Shown here: positions 1-8,520 of the stretch, piece after piece
How positions within the stretch are numbered: position 1 is the first letter of the stretch
How the letters are laid out: the number at the start of each line of letters is the position of its first letter
DNA from: Parafrankia sp041008525
GTDB lineage: Bacteria; Actinomycetota; Actinomycetes; Frankiales; Frankiaceae
Assembly (NCBI RefSeq): GCF_041008525.1
Contig: NZ_JBFLUG010000034.1
Coordinates: forward strand, 1 to 64,000
DNA: 64,000 bases
Reading direction: 5' to 3'
Program-made: the position numbers and the translations under genes
Notes under the pieces: generated by a model
What the model was told of the DNA's origin: nothing
The model's database searches: none
The model's input: only the letters and a program-made list of their open reading frames with translations

Positions 1-1
1 G

Positions 2-124
2 GCCTCGCGGAACTCATGCCGGACCTTCACGGTCGAGCGAGCAGGGCGATGGCCCGGTGGGGACCAGGGGCGTGTCCGAACTCTCCCATTCGCGAGTTCC
101 GACACGAGGAAGGTGCACCAGTGA
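2..124 (+). CDS. 3' end of an upstream gene, possibly mnhA/mnhB (partial)
   Basis: One frame is open from the left edge to a TGA at 122-124. It has about 75% G or C in third codon positions, more than the frame that continues into mnhC. Its stop overlaps the GTG of mnhC as GTGA, the same junction seen further down this operon. In Mnh/Mrp operons the gene before mnhC is mnhB or a fused mnhAB, so this may be its tail. The roughly 40 residues are polar and arginine-rich and show no recognisable MnhB motif, so the assignment rests on position and overlap only. Confidence 0.35.
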   Translation, partial: ASRNSCRTFTVERAGRWPGGDQGRVRTLPFASSDTRKVHQ

Positions 125-639
125 GCCCGGTCAACCTGACGTCCGCCCTGGTGGTCGGCGCCCTGTACACCGCCGGGACGTATCTGCTCCTCCAGCGGTC
201 GCTCATGCGGGTCCTGATCGGACTCGCCCTGCTGGGGCACGGCACGACGCTGCTCCTGCTGCTCGTCGGCGGCGAGAGCGGCCAGCCGCCGATGATCGGC
301 TCGATCCCGGTCGGGTCCATGTCGGACCCGCTGCCGCAGGGCATGGCGCTCACCTCGATCGTCATCACCTTCGCGCTGACGACCTTCCTGCTCGCGCTCG
401 CGTACCGGGCCTGGACCCTGCTCGGTGACGACGAGGTGCGGGACGACATCGAGGACGCCCGGATCCGCGGACTGGACCGCGCCGAGCACGCCGAGCACGG
501 GGGCGGGGGCGGGGGCGACGGCGGAGACTGGTCGGCGCCAGCGCCGGCGCAGGTGGCCGAGGAGGACCACCGCGAGCCGGGTGAGCTGGCCATACCCGGC
601 CTGCTGGAGCGCCAGGATGCCCATGGGTGGCGCTCGTGA
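121..639 (+). CDS. mnhC: Na+/H+ antiporter subunit MnhC (MrpC)
   Basis: This is a 172-residue membrane subunit of the multi-subunit Mnh/Mrp cation/proton antiporter, homologous to NuoK of complex I. Three hydrophobic helices lie in about the first 105 residues, including the conserved DPLPQGMALTSIVI segment, which matches the family's DPLPQALVLTAIVI. The C-terminal 60 residues are an acidic, glycine-rich extension not needed for the fold. GTG at 121 is preferred because GAGGAAGG lies at 106-113 and the NuoK-like fold begins here. The same frame stays open further upstream but with poor codon use. It overlaps mnhD and is the first complete gene of the operon in this window. Confidence 0.9.
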   Translation: MSPVNLTSALVVGALYTAGTYLLLQRSLMRVLIGLALLGHGTTLLLLLVGGESGQPPMIGSIPVGSMSDPLPQGMALTSIVITFALTTFLLALAYRAWTLLGDDEVRDDIEDARIRGLDRAEHAEHGGGGGGDGGDWSAPAPAQVAEEDHREPGELAIPGLLERQDAHGWRS

Positions 640-2306
640 GCATCCTCGTTGTGTTCCCTGTCGTGGTCCCCCTGCTCGCGGCCGGCGCAGTGCTGGTGCT
701 GGGCCGGTGGGTGCTGGCCCGCCGGGTCCTGGCCCTCACCGTCATTGCCGGGGTCGTGGCGGATGCCGCCGCTGTCGTCGTGATCGCCGACACCGACGGC
801 CCGCTCGTCGCCAACCTCGGCGGCTGGCCCGCTCCGATCGGCATCACGCTGGTGGGGGACCGGTTGTCCGGCCTGCTCCTGCTCACCTCGGCCGTGGTGA
901 CCTTCGCCGTGCTCGTCTACGCGATCGGCCAGGGCATCACCGAGCAGGCCCGGCTCGGCCGTAGTTCGGTCTTCGAGGCGGTGTACCTGGTCCTCGTCGC
1001 CGGGGTCGCACTGGCCTACCTGACCGGTGACCTGTTCAACCTGTTCGTCGCGTTCGAGATCATGCTGGTCTCGTCCTACGTGCTGATCACCTTCGCCGTG
1101 ACCCCGGGACGGATCCGGGCCGGCATGACCTACGTGATCGTCAGCATGACGTCCTCGCTGTTCTTCCTCACGATGCTGGCGCTGGTGTACGCCGCCACCG
1201 GCACGGTCAACCTCGCCGACCTCGCCGGGCGGATCGGGACCCTGCCCCCCGGCCTCGCGGAGACCCTCGGGCTGATGGCGCTTGTCGTGTTCGGGATCAA
1301 GGCCGCCGCGGTGCCGCTGCATTTCTGGCTGCCGGACAGCTACCCGACAGCACCGGCGCCGATCACGGCCGTGCTCGCGGCGCTGCTGACCAAGGTCGGC
1401 GTGTACGCGCTGCTGCGCACCCACACACTGGTGTTCCGGCACGACAGCGCCTGGATCCTGCTGCTGGCCACCGCCGTGGTGACGCTGCTCGTCGGCGCGC
1501 TGGGCGCGATCGCCCAGGACGACCTGAACCGGATGCTGTCCTACCTGCTCGTCAGCCACATCGGCTACATGCTGTTCGGGCTGTCCCTGTTCACGGTGAT
1601 CGGGCTCGCCGGCGTGATCATCTACATGGTGCACCACATCCTCGCCCAGGCTGCGTTGTTCCTCGTCAGCGGCCTGATCACCCGGTACGCCGGGACGTCC
1701 GTGCCCCGCCGCATGGGCGGGCTCGCGGCGGCGGTGCCGGTGACCGCGCTGCTCTTCGGAATCCCGGCGCTCAGCCTCGCGGGCATTCCGCCCTTCTCCG
1801 GTTTCGTCGCGAAGCTGGCGCTGCTCGAGGCCGGCGCCGAGACCCGGACCTGGCCGGTGGATCTCGCCCTGGCCGCCAGCCTGATCACCAGCCTGCTCTC
1901 GCTCTACGTCATGGTGCGGGTGTGGACCCTGGCCTTCTGGGGCCCGCGGCGGGAACCCACCCGCGTGCCGGCGGAGCCCGTGGTGGCGTTGTCAGGGACG
2001 GTGTCCACGGCGGCGCAGCCTGCGCCGGCGGAGCCAGCGGCGGCGGGGGCAACAGCGGCGGTGGGGGCAACAGCGGCGGTGGGGGCAACAGCGGCGGTGT
2101 CCACGGCGGAGGAGCCCGGGACGGCCACGGTGAGCCGCCCGATGGTCTGGGCGACAGCAGGGATCGTGGCCGTGGGGCTGTTGGTGGCGCTGTTCGCCGG
2201 GCAGCTGGCCGGCCTCAGTGAGCGGGCCGCGGGCGACCTGCTGGAACCGTCGACCTACATCCGGTCGGTGCTGCCCGGCACAGCTGGCCCCGAGGCGGGC
2301 CGGTGA
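627..2306 (+). CDS. mnhD: Na+/H+ antiporter subunit MnhD (MrpD)
   Basis: This 559-residue polytopic protein belongs to the NuoM/NuoN proton-channel family. It forms one of the ion-translocating subunits of the Mnh complex in the cytoplasmic membrane. The conserved membrane Glu sits in LFVAFEIMLVSSYVL (about residue 144) and the conserved Lys in VFGIKAAAVPLHFWLP (about residue 224). The region around residues 470-490 carries three copies of a VGATAA-like hexapeptide encoded by an 18-bp tandem repeat (2043-2096) in a linker before the last helix. GTG 627 has AGGA at 614-617. GTG 636, overlapping the mnhC stop, is a possible alternative. The downstream junction with mnhE is a GTGA overlap. Confidence 0.92.
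   Translation: MALVSILVVFPVVVPLLAAGAVLVLGRWVLARRVLALTVIAGVVADAAAVVVIADTDGPLVANLGGWPAPIGITLVGDRLSGLLLLTSAVVTFAVLVYAIGQGITEQARLGRSSVFEAVYLVLVAGVALAYLTGDLFNLFVAFEIMLVSSYVLITFAVTPGRIRAGMTYVIVSMTSSLFFLTMLALVYAATGTVNLADLAGRIGTLPPGLAETLGLMALVVFGIKAAAVPLHFWLPDSYPTAPAPITAVLAALLTKVGVYALLRTHTLVFRHDSAWILLLATAVVTLLVGALGAIAQDDLNRMLSYLLVSHIGYMLFGLSLFTVIGLAGVIIYMVHHILAQAALFLVSGLITRYAGTSVPRRMGGLAAAVPVTALLFGIPALSLAGIPPFSGFVAKLALLEAGAETRTWPVDLALAASLITSLLSLYVMVRVWTLAFWGPRREPTRVPAEPVVALSGTVSTAAQPAPAEPAAAGATAAVGATAAVGATAAVSTAEEPGTATVSRPMVWATAGIVAVGLLVALFAGQLAGLSERAAGDLLEPSTYIRSVLPGTAGPEAGR
2043..2096 (+). repeat. Three 18-bp tandem repeats inside mnhD
   Basis: The unit GTGGGGGCAACAGCGGCG occurs exactly at 2061-2078 and 2079-2096, with a one-mismatch copy at 2043-2060. 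Each copy encodes six residues, so copy-number change would lengthen the linker without shifting the frame. Confidence 0.85.
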
Positions 2307-2971
2307 ACCCCCGGGGTGAAGGCAGTGCGGGCGGGGCCGGCCTGGGCGTGCCGGAGCGCGAGCCGGCGGGCCTCGGCGGGCTGGGGACGCGCGGTGCAGC
2401 ACGTGAGCTGCTGCGCCGTCCGGGGCGTCTGGTGTGGCTGTGGGTGGTCTGGATGGTCCTCTGGGGCAGCCTGACGCCGCTCGCCGCGATCAGCGGGCTG
2501 CTGGTCTCGGCCGCCGCGCTGCTCGCCTTCCCGCTGCGCGGCGGAGACCCGGAAGTACGGTTCCGGCCGCTGCCCGCGCTCTCCCTGACCGGCCGTCTCC
2601 TCGCCGACCTCGTGCCGTCGGCGCTGGCGGTGGCCCTGCAGATGATCCGCTATGGCCCGCGGACCCGATCGGCGATCGTCGAGGTGCCGCTGACCGGATC
2701 GTCGGAGGTCGTCTCGACGCTGACGGCGAACGCGATCTCGCTTGCACCGGGAGCGTTCGTGCTGGAGATCGACCACGAGGCGGGAGTGATGTACGTCTGC
2801 GTCCTCGCCGCCGACGACGACGGCATGACCGACCGGGTCCGTGCCAGCGTGCTCGACGTGCACCGCCGCGTGCAGAACGTGTTCGGCTCCGACGAGGACA
2901 TCCGCCGCGAGGCCGGCCGGGCCGGTCAGACCGACCAGGCCGGGCGGCGCGGCGGGGAGGATCAGACGTGA
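2303..2971 (+). CDS. mnhE: Na+/H+ antiporter subunit MnhE (MrpE)
   Basis: This 222-residue protein is the MnhE subunit. Two hydrophobic segments at about residues 47-75 (WLWVVWMVLWGSL onward) are followed by the family's LTANAISLAPGAFVLEI segment and a soluble C-terminal domain ending near SDEDIRREA. A 40-residue Gly/Arg-rich N-terminal extension precedes the first helix. The GTG start overlaps the mnhD stop as GTGA, and the stop overlaps the GTG of mnhF the same way, which suggests translational coupling. The role of MnhE in the complex is structural or assembly-related in other systems. Confidence 0.88.
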   Translation: MNPRGEGSAGGAGLGVPEREPAGLGGLGTRGAARELLRRPGRLVWLWVVWMVLWGSLTPLAAISGLLVSAAALLAFPLRGGDPEVRFRPLPALSLTGRLLADLVPSALAVALQMIRYGPRTRSAIVEVPLTGSSEVVSTLTANAISLAPGAFVLEIDHEAGVMYVCVLAADDDGMTDRVRASVLDVHRRVQNVFGSDEDIRREAGRAGQTDQAGRRGGEDQT

Positions 2972-3252
2972 CAACCGTCTACACGATCACCTACGTCCTG
3001 CTGGCCGTGGCGGGAATGCTGACCGTCGGCCGGCTGCTGGTCGGGCCGAGCGATCTCGACCGCATCGTCGCGCTCGACGTCCTGGTGATCCTGATCACCG
3101 CAGGGGTGACCGTCGAGATCGGGATGCGCAGGGAGGGCTGGAACATCGCCCTGGTCGCGGTCGTCGCCCTGCTGGGCTTCCTCGGTTCGGTGACCGCGGC
3201 CCGCCTGGTCGAGCGGAAGGGGTCCGAGCAGCGACGGGAGGCGGGGCACTGA
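2968..3252 (+). CDS. mnhF: Na+/H+ antiporter subunit MnhF (MrpF)
   Basis: This small membrane protein of 94 residues has three predicted helices. It carries the family signature GPSDLDRIVALDVL near residues 29-42, a charged loop between helices 1 and 2. The GTG start lies in a GTGA overlap with mnhE. The stop overlaps the ATG of mnhG as TGATG. Size and motif match MnhF/MrpF of other bacteria. Confidence 0.9.
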   Translation: MTTVYTITYVLLAVAGMLTVGRLLVGPSDLDRIVALDVLVILITAGVTVEIGMRREGWNIALVAVVALLGFLGSVTAARLVERKGSEQRREAGH

Positions 3253-3689
3253 TGGCCCGGCAGGTGATCTCCGCGGTACTGCTGCTGACCGGAGCGGTTT
3301 TCTGTCTGCTCGGCGCGTGGGGCCTGGTGCGCTTCCCGGACGTCCCGTCCCGGCTGCACGCCGCGACCAAGCCGCAGACGGTGGGCCTCATGGCGATCCT
3401 GGTCGGAAGCGCCGTCCAGCTCGCGCCCCGCCATGCGGCAGGCCTGCTGCTGGTCGTGCTCCTGCAGCTCGTCACCGCGCCGGTGATCGCGCAGCGGGTC
3501 GGCCGGGCCGCCTACCGGACAGGGTGCGTGCGCCACGACCTGCTGGTCGTGGACGATCTGGCCCGGCAGCGCGGCCGATCGGCCCACCGCCCCGAGCCAC
3601 CGGAACCGGAATCGGACTCGGACTCGGACTCGGCAGACGGTGCCGGCGGCGGCGCGGAACCGCCGCCGCCGCCGGGCAGGGCCGGATAG
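3252..3689 (+). CDS. mnhG: Na+/H+ antiporter subunit MnhG (MrpG)
   Basis: This 145-residue protein is the last subunit of the operon. Three helices lie in about the first 90 residues, with the family motif LVRFPDVPSRLHAATKPQT near residues 25-43. The tail of about 40 residues is low-complexity: an acidic Ser-Asp run encoded by a GACTCG-type hexamer repeat near 3612-3635, then glycine and proline runs. The ATG overlaps the mnhF stop. The TAG stop lies in the loop of a terminator hairpin. Confidence 0.9.
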   Translation: MARQVISAVLLLTGAVFCLLGAWGLVRFPDVPSRLHAATKPQTVGLMAILVGSAVQLAPRHAAGLLLVVLLQLVTAPVIAQRVGRAAYRTGCVRHDLLVVDDLARQRGRSAHRPEPPEPESDSDSDSADGAGGGAEPPPPPGRAG

Positions 3690-3699
3690 CCCTGCCCGG
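3672..3699. terminator. Hairpin between convergent mnhG and PAC2 gene
   Basis: An 11-bp perfect stem (3672-3682 with 3689-3699) has a 6-base loop that contains the mnhG stop codon. It has no T tail. It sits exactly between two convergent genes and could serve both directions. Confidence 0.6.
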
Positions 3700-3708
3700 G
3701 CGAGCGGG

Positions 3709-4635
3709 TCAGCTCGGCTGGGGGCCGCCGGGCTCGCTCTGCTCCGCGAGGAAGCGCTCGAGCTCCGCGCCGAGCTCGTCGCCGGTGGGCAGCGGCTCGT
3801 CGGGACCCTCGACGACCGGGAGGTGCGTGCCGCCACGGCCGCGCTGGAACGCGTCGTACTGCTCCTCGATGGCCTTCACGACATCCGCCGCCTCGCCGCC
3901 GTTCTCGATCTGGCTGTCGATCTCGCCGCGGACCTCGAGAGCCGCGGAACGCAGGCCGTCCAGCGGCAGCAGCAGGCCGGTGGCCTTCGACACCGAGCTG
4001 AGCAGCGCCTCGGTCGCTGCCGGGTAGGTCGCCTGGGCCAGGTAGTGCGGGACGTGCGCGGCGAAGCCCATCGCGTCGTCCCCGGCCCGGCCGAGCTCGA
4101 ACTCGAGCAGGTGCCCGGCGCTGCCGGGGACGGAGACCCGGCGGATCCACGGCTCGTTGTTGACCAGCATCTCCTTGCGGGTCGCGTGCGCGGTGACGCC
4201 GCACGGACGGGTGTGCGGCACCGCCATCGGAATCGCGTTCAGACCGACCGACATCCGCACGCCGAGATCCTTCATGATCGTGCGCACCGCGCTGGTGAAA
4301 CGCTTCCAGTGCAGGTCGGGCTCGGGCCCGGCGAGGAGCAGGAACGGTGTGCCCGCCTCGTCGCGCAGCAGCTCGATGCTCAGCACCGGGTCCTCGTAGC
4401 TTTCCCAGTGATCCTCGTAGAAGACCATCGGGGGGCGGCGGGAGCGGTAGTCCATGAGCTGGTCGACGTCGAAGGTGACGATGCGCTCGTGTGACAGCGC
4501 CGTCGTCAGGTGCTCGCCGGCCAGGCCCACCGCGCCGCCGGCGTCGACGACACCGGTCATCGCCTCGATCAGAACGGGGCGGCCCAGGTCGTCCAGGTCG
4601 CTCCTGATGTCGTAGAGCTCTCTGGGGTCACGCAT
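3709..4635 (-). CDS. PAC2 family protein
   Basis: This 308-residue protein belongs to the PAC2 family (PF09754), related to eukaryotic proteasome assembly chaperone 2 and widespread in actinobacteria. Family features visible are an N-terminal LIEAMTGVVDAGGAV segment, VTFDVDQLMDYRSRRP, FLLLAGPEPDLHWKRF and the VPHTRPCGVTAHA stretch. The biochemical role in bacteria is not settled. Actinobacteria have proteasomes, so a link is possible, but no proteasome gene lies in this window. The start ATG has a GGAGGG on the minus strand just upstream (4642-4647). It is transcribed towards mnhG and the two genes converge. Confidence 0.85.
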   Translation of the reverse strand: MRDPRELYDIRSDLDDLGRPVLIEAMTGVVDAGGAVGLAGEHLTTALSHERIVTFDVDQLMDYRSRRPPMVFYEDHWESYEDPVLSIELLRDEAGTPFLLLAGPEPDLHWKRFTSAVRTIMKDLGVRMSVGLNAIPMAVPHTRPCGVTAHATRKEMLVNNEPWIRRVSVPGSAGHLLEFELGRAGDDAMGFAAHVPHYLAQATYPAATEALLSSVSKATGLLLPLDGLRSAALEVRGEIDSQIENGGEAADVVKAIEEQYDAFQRGRGGTHLPVVEGPDEPLPTGDELGAELERFLAEQSEPGGPQPS

Positions 4636-4848
4636 CGGTCGAGCCCTCCCTCACCGATCTGGTCCGCGGGGGGATCCGCGGTGGCACCCTGCGACCAGTA
4701 AGTCGCCAGCGAGCCTCCGCATTCCGGCCCCATCGGAACGCCCTGTGGAGACGAGCATCGCCCGGGAGCACCCTCGCCTGCTTGACAGGATCTCCGGGAG
4801 ACATGATCGAGAGTATCAACCGACCTCCGTCGGAGCGATGCGTGTGCT

Positions 4849-5514
4849 CTACCTGCTCCGTGCGTGCCGGTCGGGACGCCCGACACGTGACCCGCTGGTG
4901 ATCCGGACGTCGCCGATCAGGCAGGCGAGGCGCAGCCGCACCCGGGGCATACCCGGGCGTTCACGGATGCCCGCGAGGTCGACCTGCCGGTCCCCGAGCG
5001 CGACCAGGCCGGTGGCCTCGACGGTCACACCGTCGGGGACGGTGAGGGTGAGATCGCCGATCAGCGAGACGAAGCGCAGGTCAAGGGCCCTGTCGGCAAG
5101 CGCCTGGTCCGCCAGCAGCGCGCCGCGCAGATCGAGGGTCCAGTTCCCGAGGACATTGACGATCAGAGTGCGCCGGGCCATCCACCAGCGTCCCAGGCGT
5201 CGCCCGTCGCCGAGCAGACTCACGATGGTCGAGCGGGCCTTCTCCTCGGCGCGGGTGCGGTCGACCGTCTCCCCGCCCCCGCCCCCGCCGCTGTCGTTGG
5301 CGCCTTCGCCGAGGACACTCGCGCCGGGGCTGGCGTCGCTGTCCGCGAGCGGGACCCGCTCGAGGTCCGCCGCGGTCTGGGCCGCCCAGACCCGTCCCAC
5401 CCCCTCGCTGAACTCGCCGAAGGTGAGCAGGCCGGCGGCGCAGGCCGTGCGCAGCCGGTCGGTGCAGGCCCGTCGTCCACCGTCGGTGACCGGCTCGGGC
5501 AGCGTGGGAAACAT
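4849..5514 (-). CDS. DUF1707 and LiaF-like C-terminal domain protein
   Basis: This 221-residue protein has an N-terminal DUF1707 (SHOCT-like) domain, recognisable from the TDGGRRACTDRLRTACAAG...GEFSEGVGRVWAAQT pattern. A glycine-rich linker follows, then a C-terminal beta-rich repeat region (about residues 120-205) of the cell-wall-active-antibiotic-response type, with LIGDLTLTVPDGVTVEATG as its core. Unlike many DUF1707 proteins it has no clear membrane helix. It lies 15 bases downstream of the LCP ligase gene on the same strand, so the two are probably co-transcribed. Function is unknown; a role in sensing envelope stress is only an inference from the LiaF-like part. Confidence 0.75.
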   Translation of the reverse strand: MFPTLPEPVTDGGRRACTDRLRTACAAGLLTFGEFSEGVGRVWAAQTAADLERVPLADSDASPGASVLGEGANDSGGGGGGETVDRTRAEEKARSTIVSLLGDGRRLGRWWMARRTLIVNVLGNWTLDLRGALLADQALADRALDLRFVSLIGDLTLTVPDGVTVEATGLVALGDRQVDLAGIRERPGMPRVRLRLACLIGDVRITSGSRVGRPDRHARSR

Positions 5515-5529
5515 GCCCTGACCGTAACC

Positions 5530-7287
5530 TCAGTAAATGCAGGACGCGGCCGCGGTCACCGGGGGCTCCGTGGCCCCGGGCACCGTGGGGGAGGGGCCGT
5601 CCGGCCGCACCGCGGCGGCGTCCGTCGCGCCGGTGGTGGGCGCAGCCGGCGCGGTGACCGTGGCCGACGAGAGGCTCGCCAGCCGCAGCGACAGGCCCGA
5701 CGGGGCGGTGGTGGCCGAGGCGGTGGGCTCGGGCCGCGGCCAGCCGCCCGGGTTGTTCACGTCCGCGGGCTGGGTCGTCTCCGGTCGCGACGGCCCGGTC
5801 GGCTGGGGCGGGAACAGCGGGTCAGGGGACGGGCCGGACTCGGTGGGCCCGCCCTGTGGGTCGCCCGGTGCCGTGGCGCTGGGATCGATCTGCGGCGCGG
5901 GTGGTGTCGTGGAGGTGACAGTCGGCGGTGCGGTCGGTCGGCCCGCGGTGCGACCCGACGGTGCGGTCGGCGCAGCCGGCGGCAGCGATCCGCTCAGCTC
6001 ACTCCGATCGGGCGGGAGAAGCGGATCCGCCGGGGCGTCGGGCGGCTCGAACGGCACCGTGTTGCCCGTGATGTCCCGGAAGAACTGGCGCATCTCGTCC
6101 GGGTCGTAGAGGAAATAGAAGGCGGGCGCGCTGACCTGGCCGGTGATCGGGACCGTCGAGAACGTCACCGCACCGGTCGTCATGGCGCGCATCCGGGTGG
6201 CCAGTGCACGCAGTTCGGTGAAGTCGGTGTCGTCGTCCAGTACCGCCGAGTCGGTGACCGCGCTGAGGAACGATGTCAGCCTGGTCGGGCTGAGCAGCAC
6301 CGATTCGCTGGTCAGCTTGCGGAAGATCGCGGCGAGGAACGTCTGCTGCCGCCTGATCCGGGACAGGTCGCCGTCGGCGAACCCGTGCCGCTGCCGGACG
6401 AACGCGAGCGCGTTGTCGCCGATCAGGTGGTTGTCGCCGGCCTGCCCGGTGAAGCCCGCGCTGGGGTCGTCCAGGTTCGTCGAACGGACCAGCCGGCCGT
6501 CGTCCAGCCGGTGGCTCTCCACATACGGAGAGGCCCGCAGGCAGACGTCGATGCCCCCGATCGCAGAGGTCATCTGCCGGAAGCCGGTGAAGTCCAGCTC
6601 CGCGTAGTGGTTGATGCGCAGTCCCGCGACCTGCTCGAGGGTCGCGACGAGCAGCGCGGGGCCACCGGAGTTGAACGCCGCGTTGACCCGGTCGGAACGG
6701 GCCCGGTGCCGGACGCCGCTGCTGTCCGTCCAGGCCGGGATGGGTACGCGCAGGTCACGCGGGATTGACACGACATCCGTCGCGCCGTCAGAGGCAAGAT
6801 GGGCGATCATCATCGTGTCGGACCGCGCCCCGCCCACTCTCGCGGCGTCCGAGCCGGTGCGGACGTCCGAGCCGACCAGCAGCCACGTCTCGGCGCCCAC
6901 CGGTGCCGGCGGCGGGCGGGTGACCGTGATGTCGGTGGGCGGCGCGATCGTCTCGCGGTCGATGCGGTGGTCGTAGAAGGTCACGATGAGCCAGCCGGTG
7001 GCGGTCACGGCGACCACTCCGAGGGAGACGAGCGAGGTCAGGACGAGCAGCACCCGGCGCAGCGGGCCACGCCGGGCCGGCTCGGCCGCCGCGCCGGGCC
7101 GGGCCCGCCCGCCGCCGTCCCAGCGGTCGCCGTCGTCCGCGCCGCCCTCATCGCCGTCAGCTGCGCGATCCTCGTCGTGGTCGTCGTCGCGGTAGACGGC
7201 GCTCTCATACTGATCACTCTCGGTGACCGAATGGGAGGAGGTGGAGGTGGGGCTCCCGCGCGGTCGCCGTGCCCGCGCATCCGCCAT
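5530..7287 (-). CDS. LytR-CpsA-Psr (LCP) family glycopolymer ligase
   Basis: This is a membrane-anchored LCP enzyme of about 585 residues. These enzymes transfer lipid-linked glycopolymers to peptidoglycan or proteins outside the cell. It has an acidic cytoplasmic N-terminus, one membrane helix at about residues 78-102, then the LCP domain. Visible motifs are LLVGSDVRTG, GARSDTMMIAH, VSIPRDLRVPI (catalytic Arg), INHYAELDFTGF and AFVRQRHGFADGDLSRIRRQQ. The last 190 residues are Pro/Thr/Ser-rich and end in SCIY. ATG 7287 is chosen. A TTG at 7323 would add 12 residues, but neither has a clear ribosome site. The neighbouring sugar-nucleotide genes fit a cell-wall glycan locus. Confidence 0.88.
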   Translation of the reverse strand: MADARARRPRGSPTSTSSHSVTESDQYESAVYRDDDHDEDRAADGDEGGADDGDRWDGGGRARPGAAAEPARRGPLRRVLLVLTSLVSLGVVAVTATGWLIVTFYDHRIDRETIAPPTDITVTRPPPAPVGAETWLLVGSDVRTGSDAARVGGARSDTMMIAHLASDGATDVVSIPRDLRVPIPAWTDSSGVRHRARSDRVNAAFNSGGPALLVATLEQVAGLRINHYAELDFTGFRQMTSAIGGIDVCLRASPYVESHRLDDGRLVRSTNLDDPSAGFTGQAGDNHLIGDNALAFVRQRHGFADGDLSRIRRQQTFLAAIFRKLTSESVLLSPTRLTSFLSAVTDSAVLDDDTDFTELRALATRMRAMTTGAVTFSTVPITGQVSAPAFYFLYDPDEMRQFFRDITGNTVPFEPPDAPADPLLPPDRSELSGSLPPAAPTAPSGRTAGRPTAPPTVTSTTPPAPQIDPSATAPGDPQGGPTESGPSPDPLFPPQPTGPSRPETTQPADVNNPGGWPRPEPTASATTAPSGLSLRLASLSSATVTAPAAPTTGATDAAAVRPDGPSPTVPGATEPPVTAAASCIY

Positions 7288-7351
7288 ACCGCCGCCCCCC
7301 GCACCCCGACCGGCGCGTGGCAACCGGTGAATGTCGACGATTAGTCAACGA

Positions 7352-7380
7352 ATAGTAATGTTCCGAGGCCGCGGAATCGA
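7352..7380 (-). promoter_or_regulatory. Candidate promoter of the LCP gene
   Basis: On the minus strand TCGATT (7380-7375) and TACTAT (7357-7352) are separated by exactly 17 bases. The predicted transcript would begin near 7345, about 58 bases before the chosen ATG. The region is unusually AT-rich for this window. Confidence 0.45.
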
Positions 7381-7518
7381 TGTGACCGCCGACGCGGTGG
7401 GAAAAGGGGCAGGAATACCGCGCGGCTGGCGTAACGGACTGTGCTGACCGTCCGGCGCCCGCGACGGAACGTCTCCGGCGCATCGGTTCTCCGCTGGCTG
7501 GTGGATGCATCCGCCTGG

Positions 7519-8520
7519 TCAGGCGCGCACGGCCACCAGGTGCAGTGAGGCGGGGTCGCGTGCGACCAGGCCGGCGCTGGGGGTGGCGGCCGCGGCGCCG
7601 GGGGCCAGCGCGAATCCGGCGCCGGCGAGGCGGCGCAGCGCTGTGTGCTCGTCGTAGAGCCACCCGTTCGGTGGCCCCACCACCCGATCGGGCCGGTGCC
7701 GCCACCGGGTGCCCCGCCCGTCCGCTCCCGCCCCCGGGCCGCCGGCCACCCGCTGCCAGGCCATCAGCTCGTCGGCGTCGATGTCCCCGCGCACATAGCG
7801 GTCGACCGCCCGGCGCAGGTCGGGCAGGACGACGTGCAGCGTCCCGCCCGGCCGCAGCACCCGGGCGTACTCGTCCAGCACGGGGCCGACCAGGTGCGGG
7901 GGAAGTTCCTGCAGGACGTGCGCGCAGAGGATGTGGTCGACCGACCCGTCGTCCAGGGCCAGCCGCCGGTGCGGGCGGTACCGCGCGATCACCGCCGCGC
8001 GCCTCGCCTCCCACTGCCCGTCTACCGCCCAGGGGCGGCTTTGGTCCGCCCGCCGCCGGCCCGGAACGACAGCCGACCGGGGCACGCACCGGACGACGCC
8101 GCGCCGGGCGATGGCGACCGTGGCGGCGACGAAGGCGACAGCGGAGGCGGCAGCGGCTGCCAGCCGAGGCCGGCGGGCCCATTGCCGGCCTGCCGTGGCC
8201 CACCCGTGCAGCAGGCGCAGCGTGCGGGAGTTCCGCAGCGCGCGGCGCAGGGTGCGGGCCCAGCCGAGCGCGGGATAGGCGCCGGTCAGGCCGGGGGAGA
8301 AGGCTGGATCGAGGTTGACGAAGTCCGCCAGCACCAGGTGCGTCGAGGTGATGTTGAGCCAGAGCTGGCCCTGCCGGTTGCGCTGGTGCCGCAGCCGCAG
8401 CCGCAGCCGCAGCGGCCAGGTGGCGGCCACGGCCAGTCGCGGCGTGCCGCCAGCCGGGCGGCCGCCGTCGGCCGCCCGTTGCCCGTTCGTCCGTTGCTCG
8501 CTCGTCCGCACCGCTGTCAC
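7519..8520 (-). CDS. Methyltransferase-like protein with degenerate SAM motif
   Basis: This 333-residue protein resembles class I SAM methyltransferases of the type whose motif I reads LNIGSG...GFVNLD. Here the corresponding stretch is LNITSTHLVLADFVNLD, so the glycine-rich SAM loop is lost. The later part is well kept: DGSVDHILCAHVLQELPPH and YARVLRPGGTLHVVLPDLRRAVDRY. Between the halves is an insertion with a hydrophobic, Ala/Val-rich stretch (about residues 119-140) that could cross the membrane. The N-terminus contains an LRLRLRLR run made by a hexamer repeat. GTG at 8520 is the first in-frame start and has no clear ribosome site. It lies between the LCP gene and the sugar-nucleotide genes, so a role in glycan synthesis is likely but unproven. 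Confidence 0.6.
   Translation of the reverse strand: MTAVRTSEQRTNGQRAADGGRPAGGTPRLAVAATWPLRLRLRLRHQRNRQGQLWLNITSTHLVLADFVNLDPAFSPGLTGAYPALGWARTLRRALRNSRTLRLLHGWATAGRQWARRPRLAAAAASAVAFVAATVAIARRGVVRCVPRSAVVPGRRRADQSRPWAVDGQWEARRAAVIARYRPHRRLALDDGSVDHILCAHVLQELPPHLVGPVLDEYARVLRPGGTLHVVLPDLRRAVDRYVRGDIDADELMAWQRVAGGPGAGADGRGTRWRHRPDRVVGPPNGWLYDEHTALRRLAGAGFALAPGAAAATPSAGLVARDPASLHLVAVRA
8388..8413 (-). repeat. GCCGCA hexamer microsatellite in coding sequence
   Basis: Four perfect copies of GCCGCA plus a partial one encode alternating Leu and Arg near the N-terminus of the methyltransferase-like protein. Slippage would keep the frame. Confidence 0.8.
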
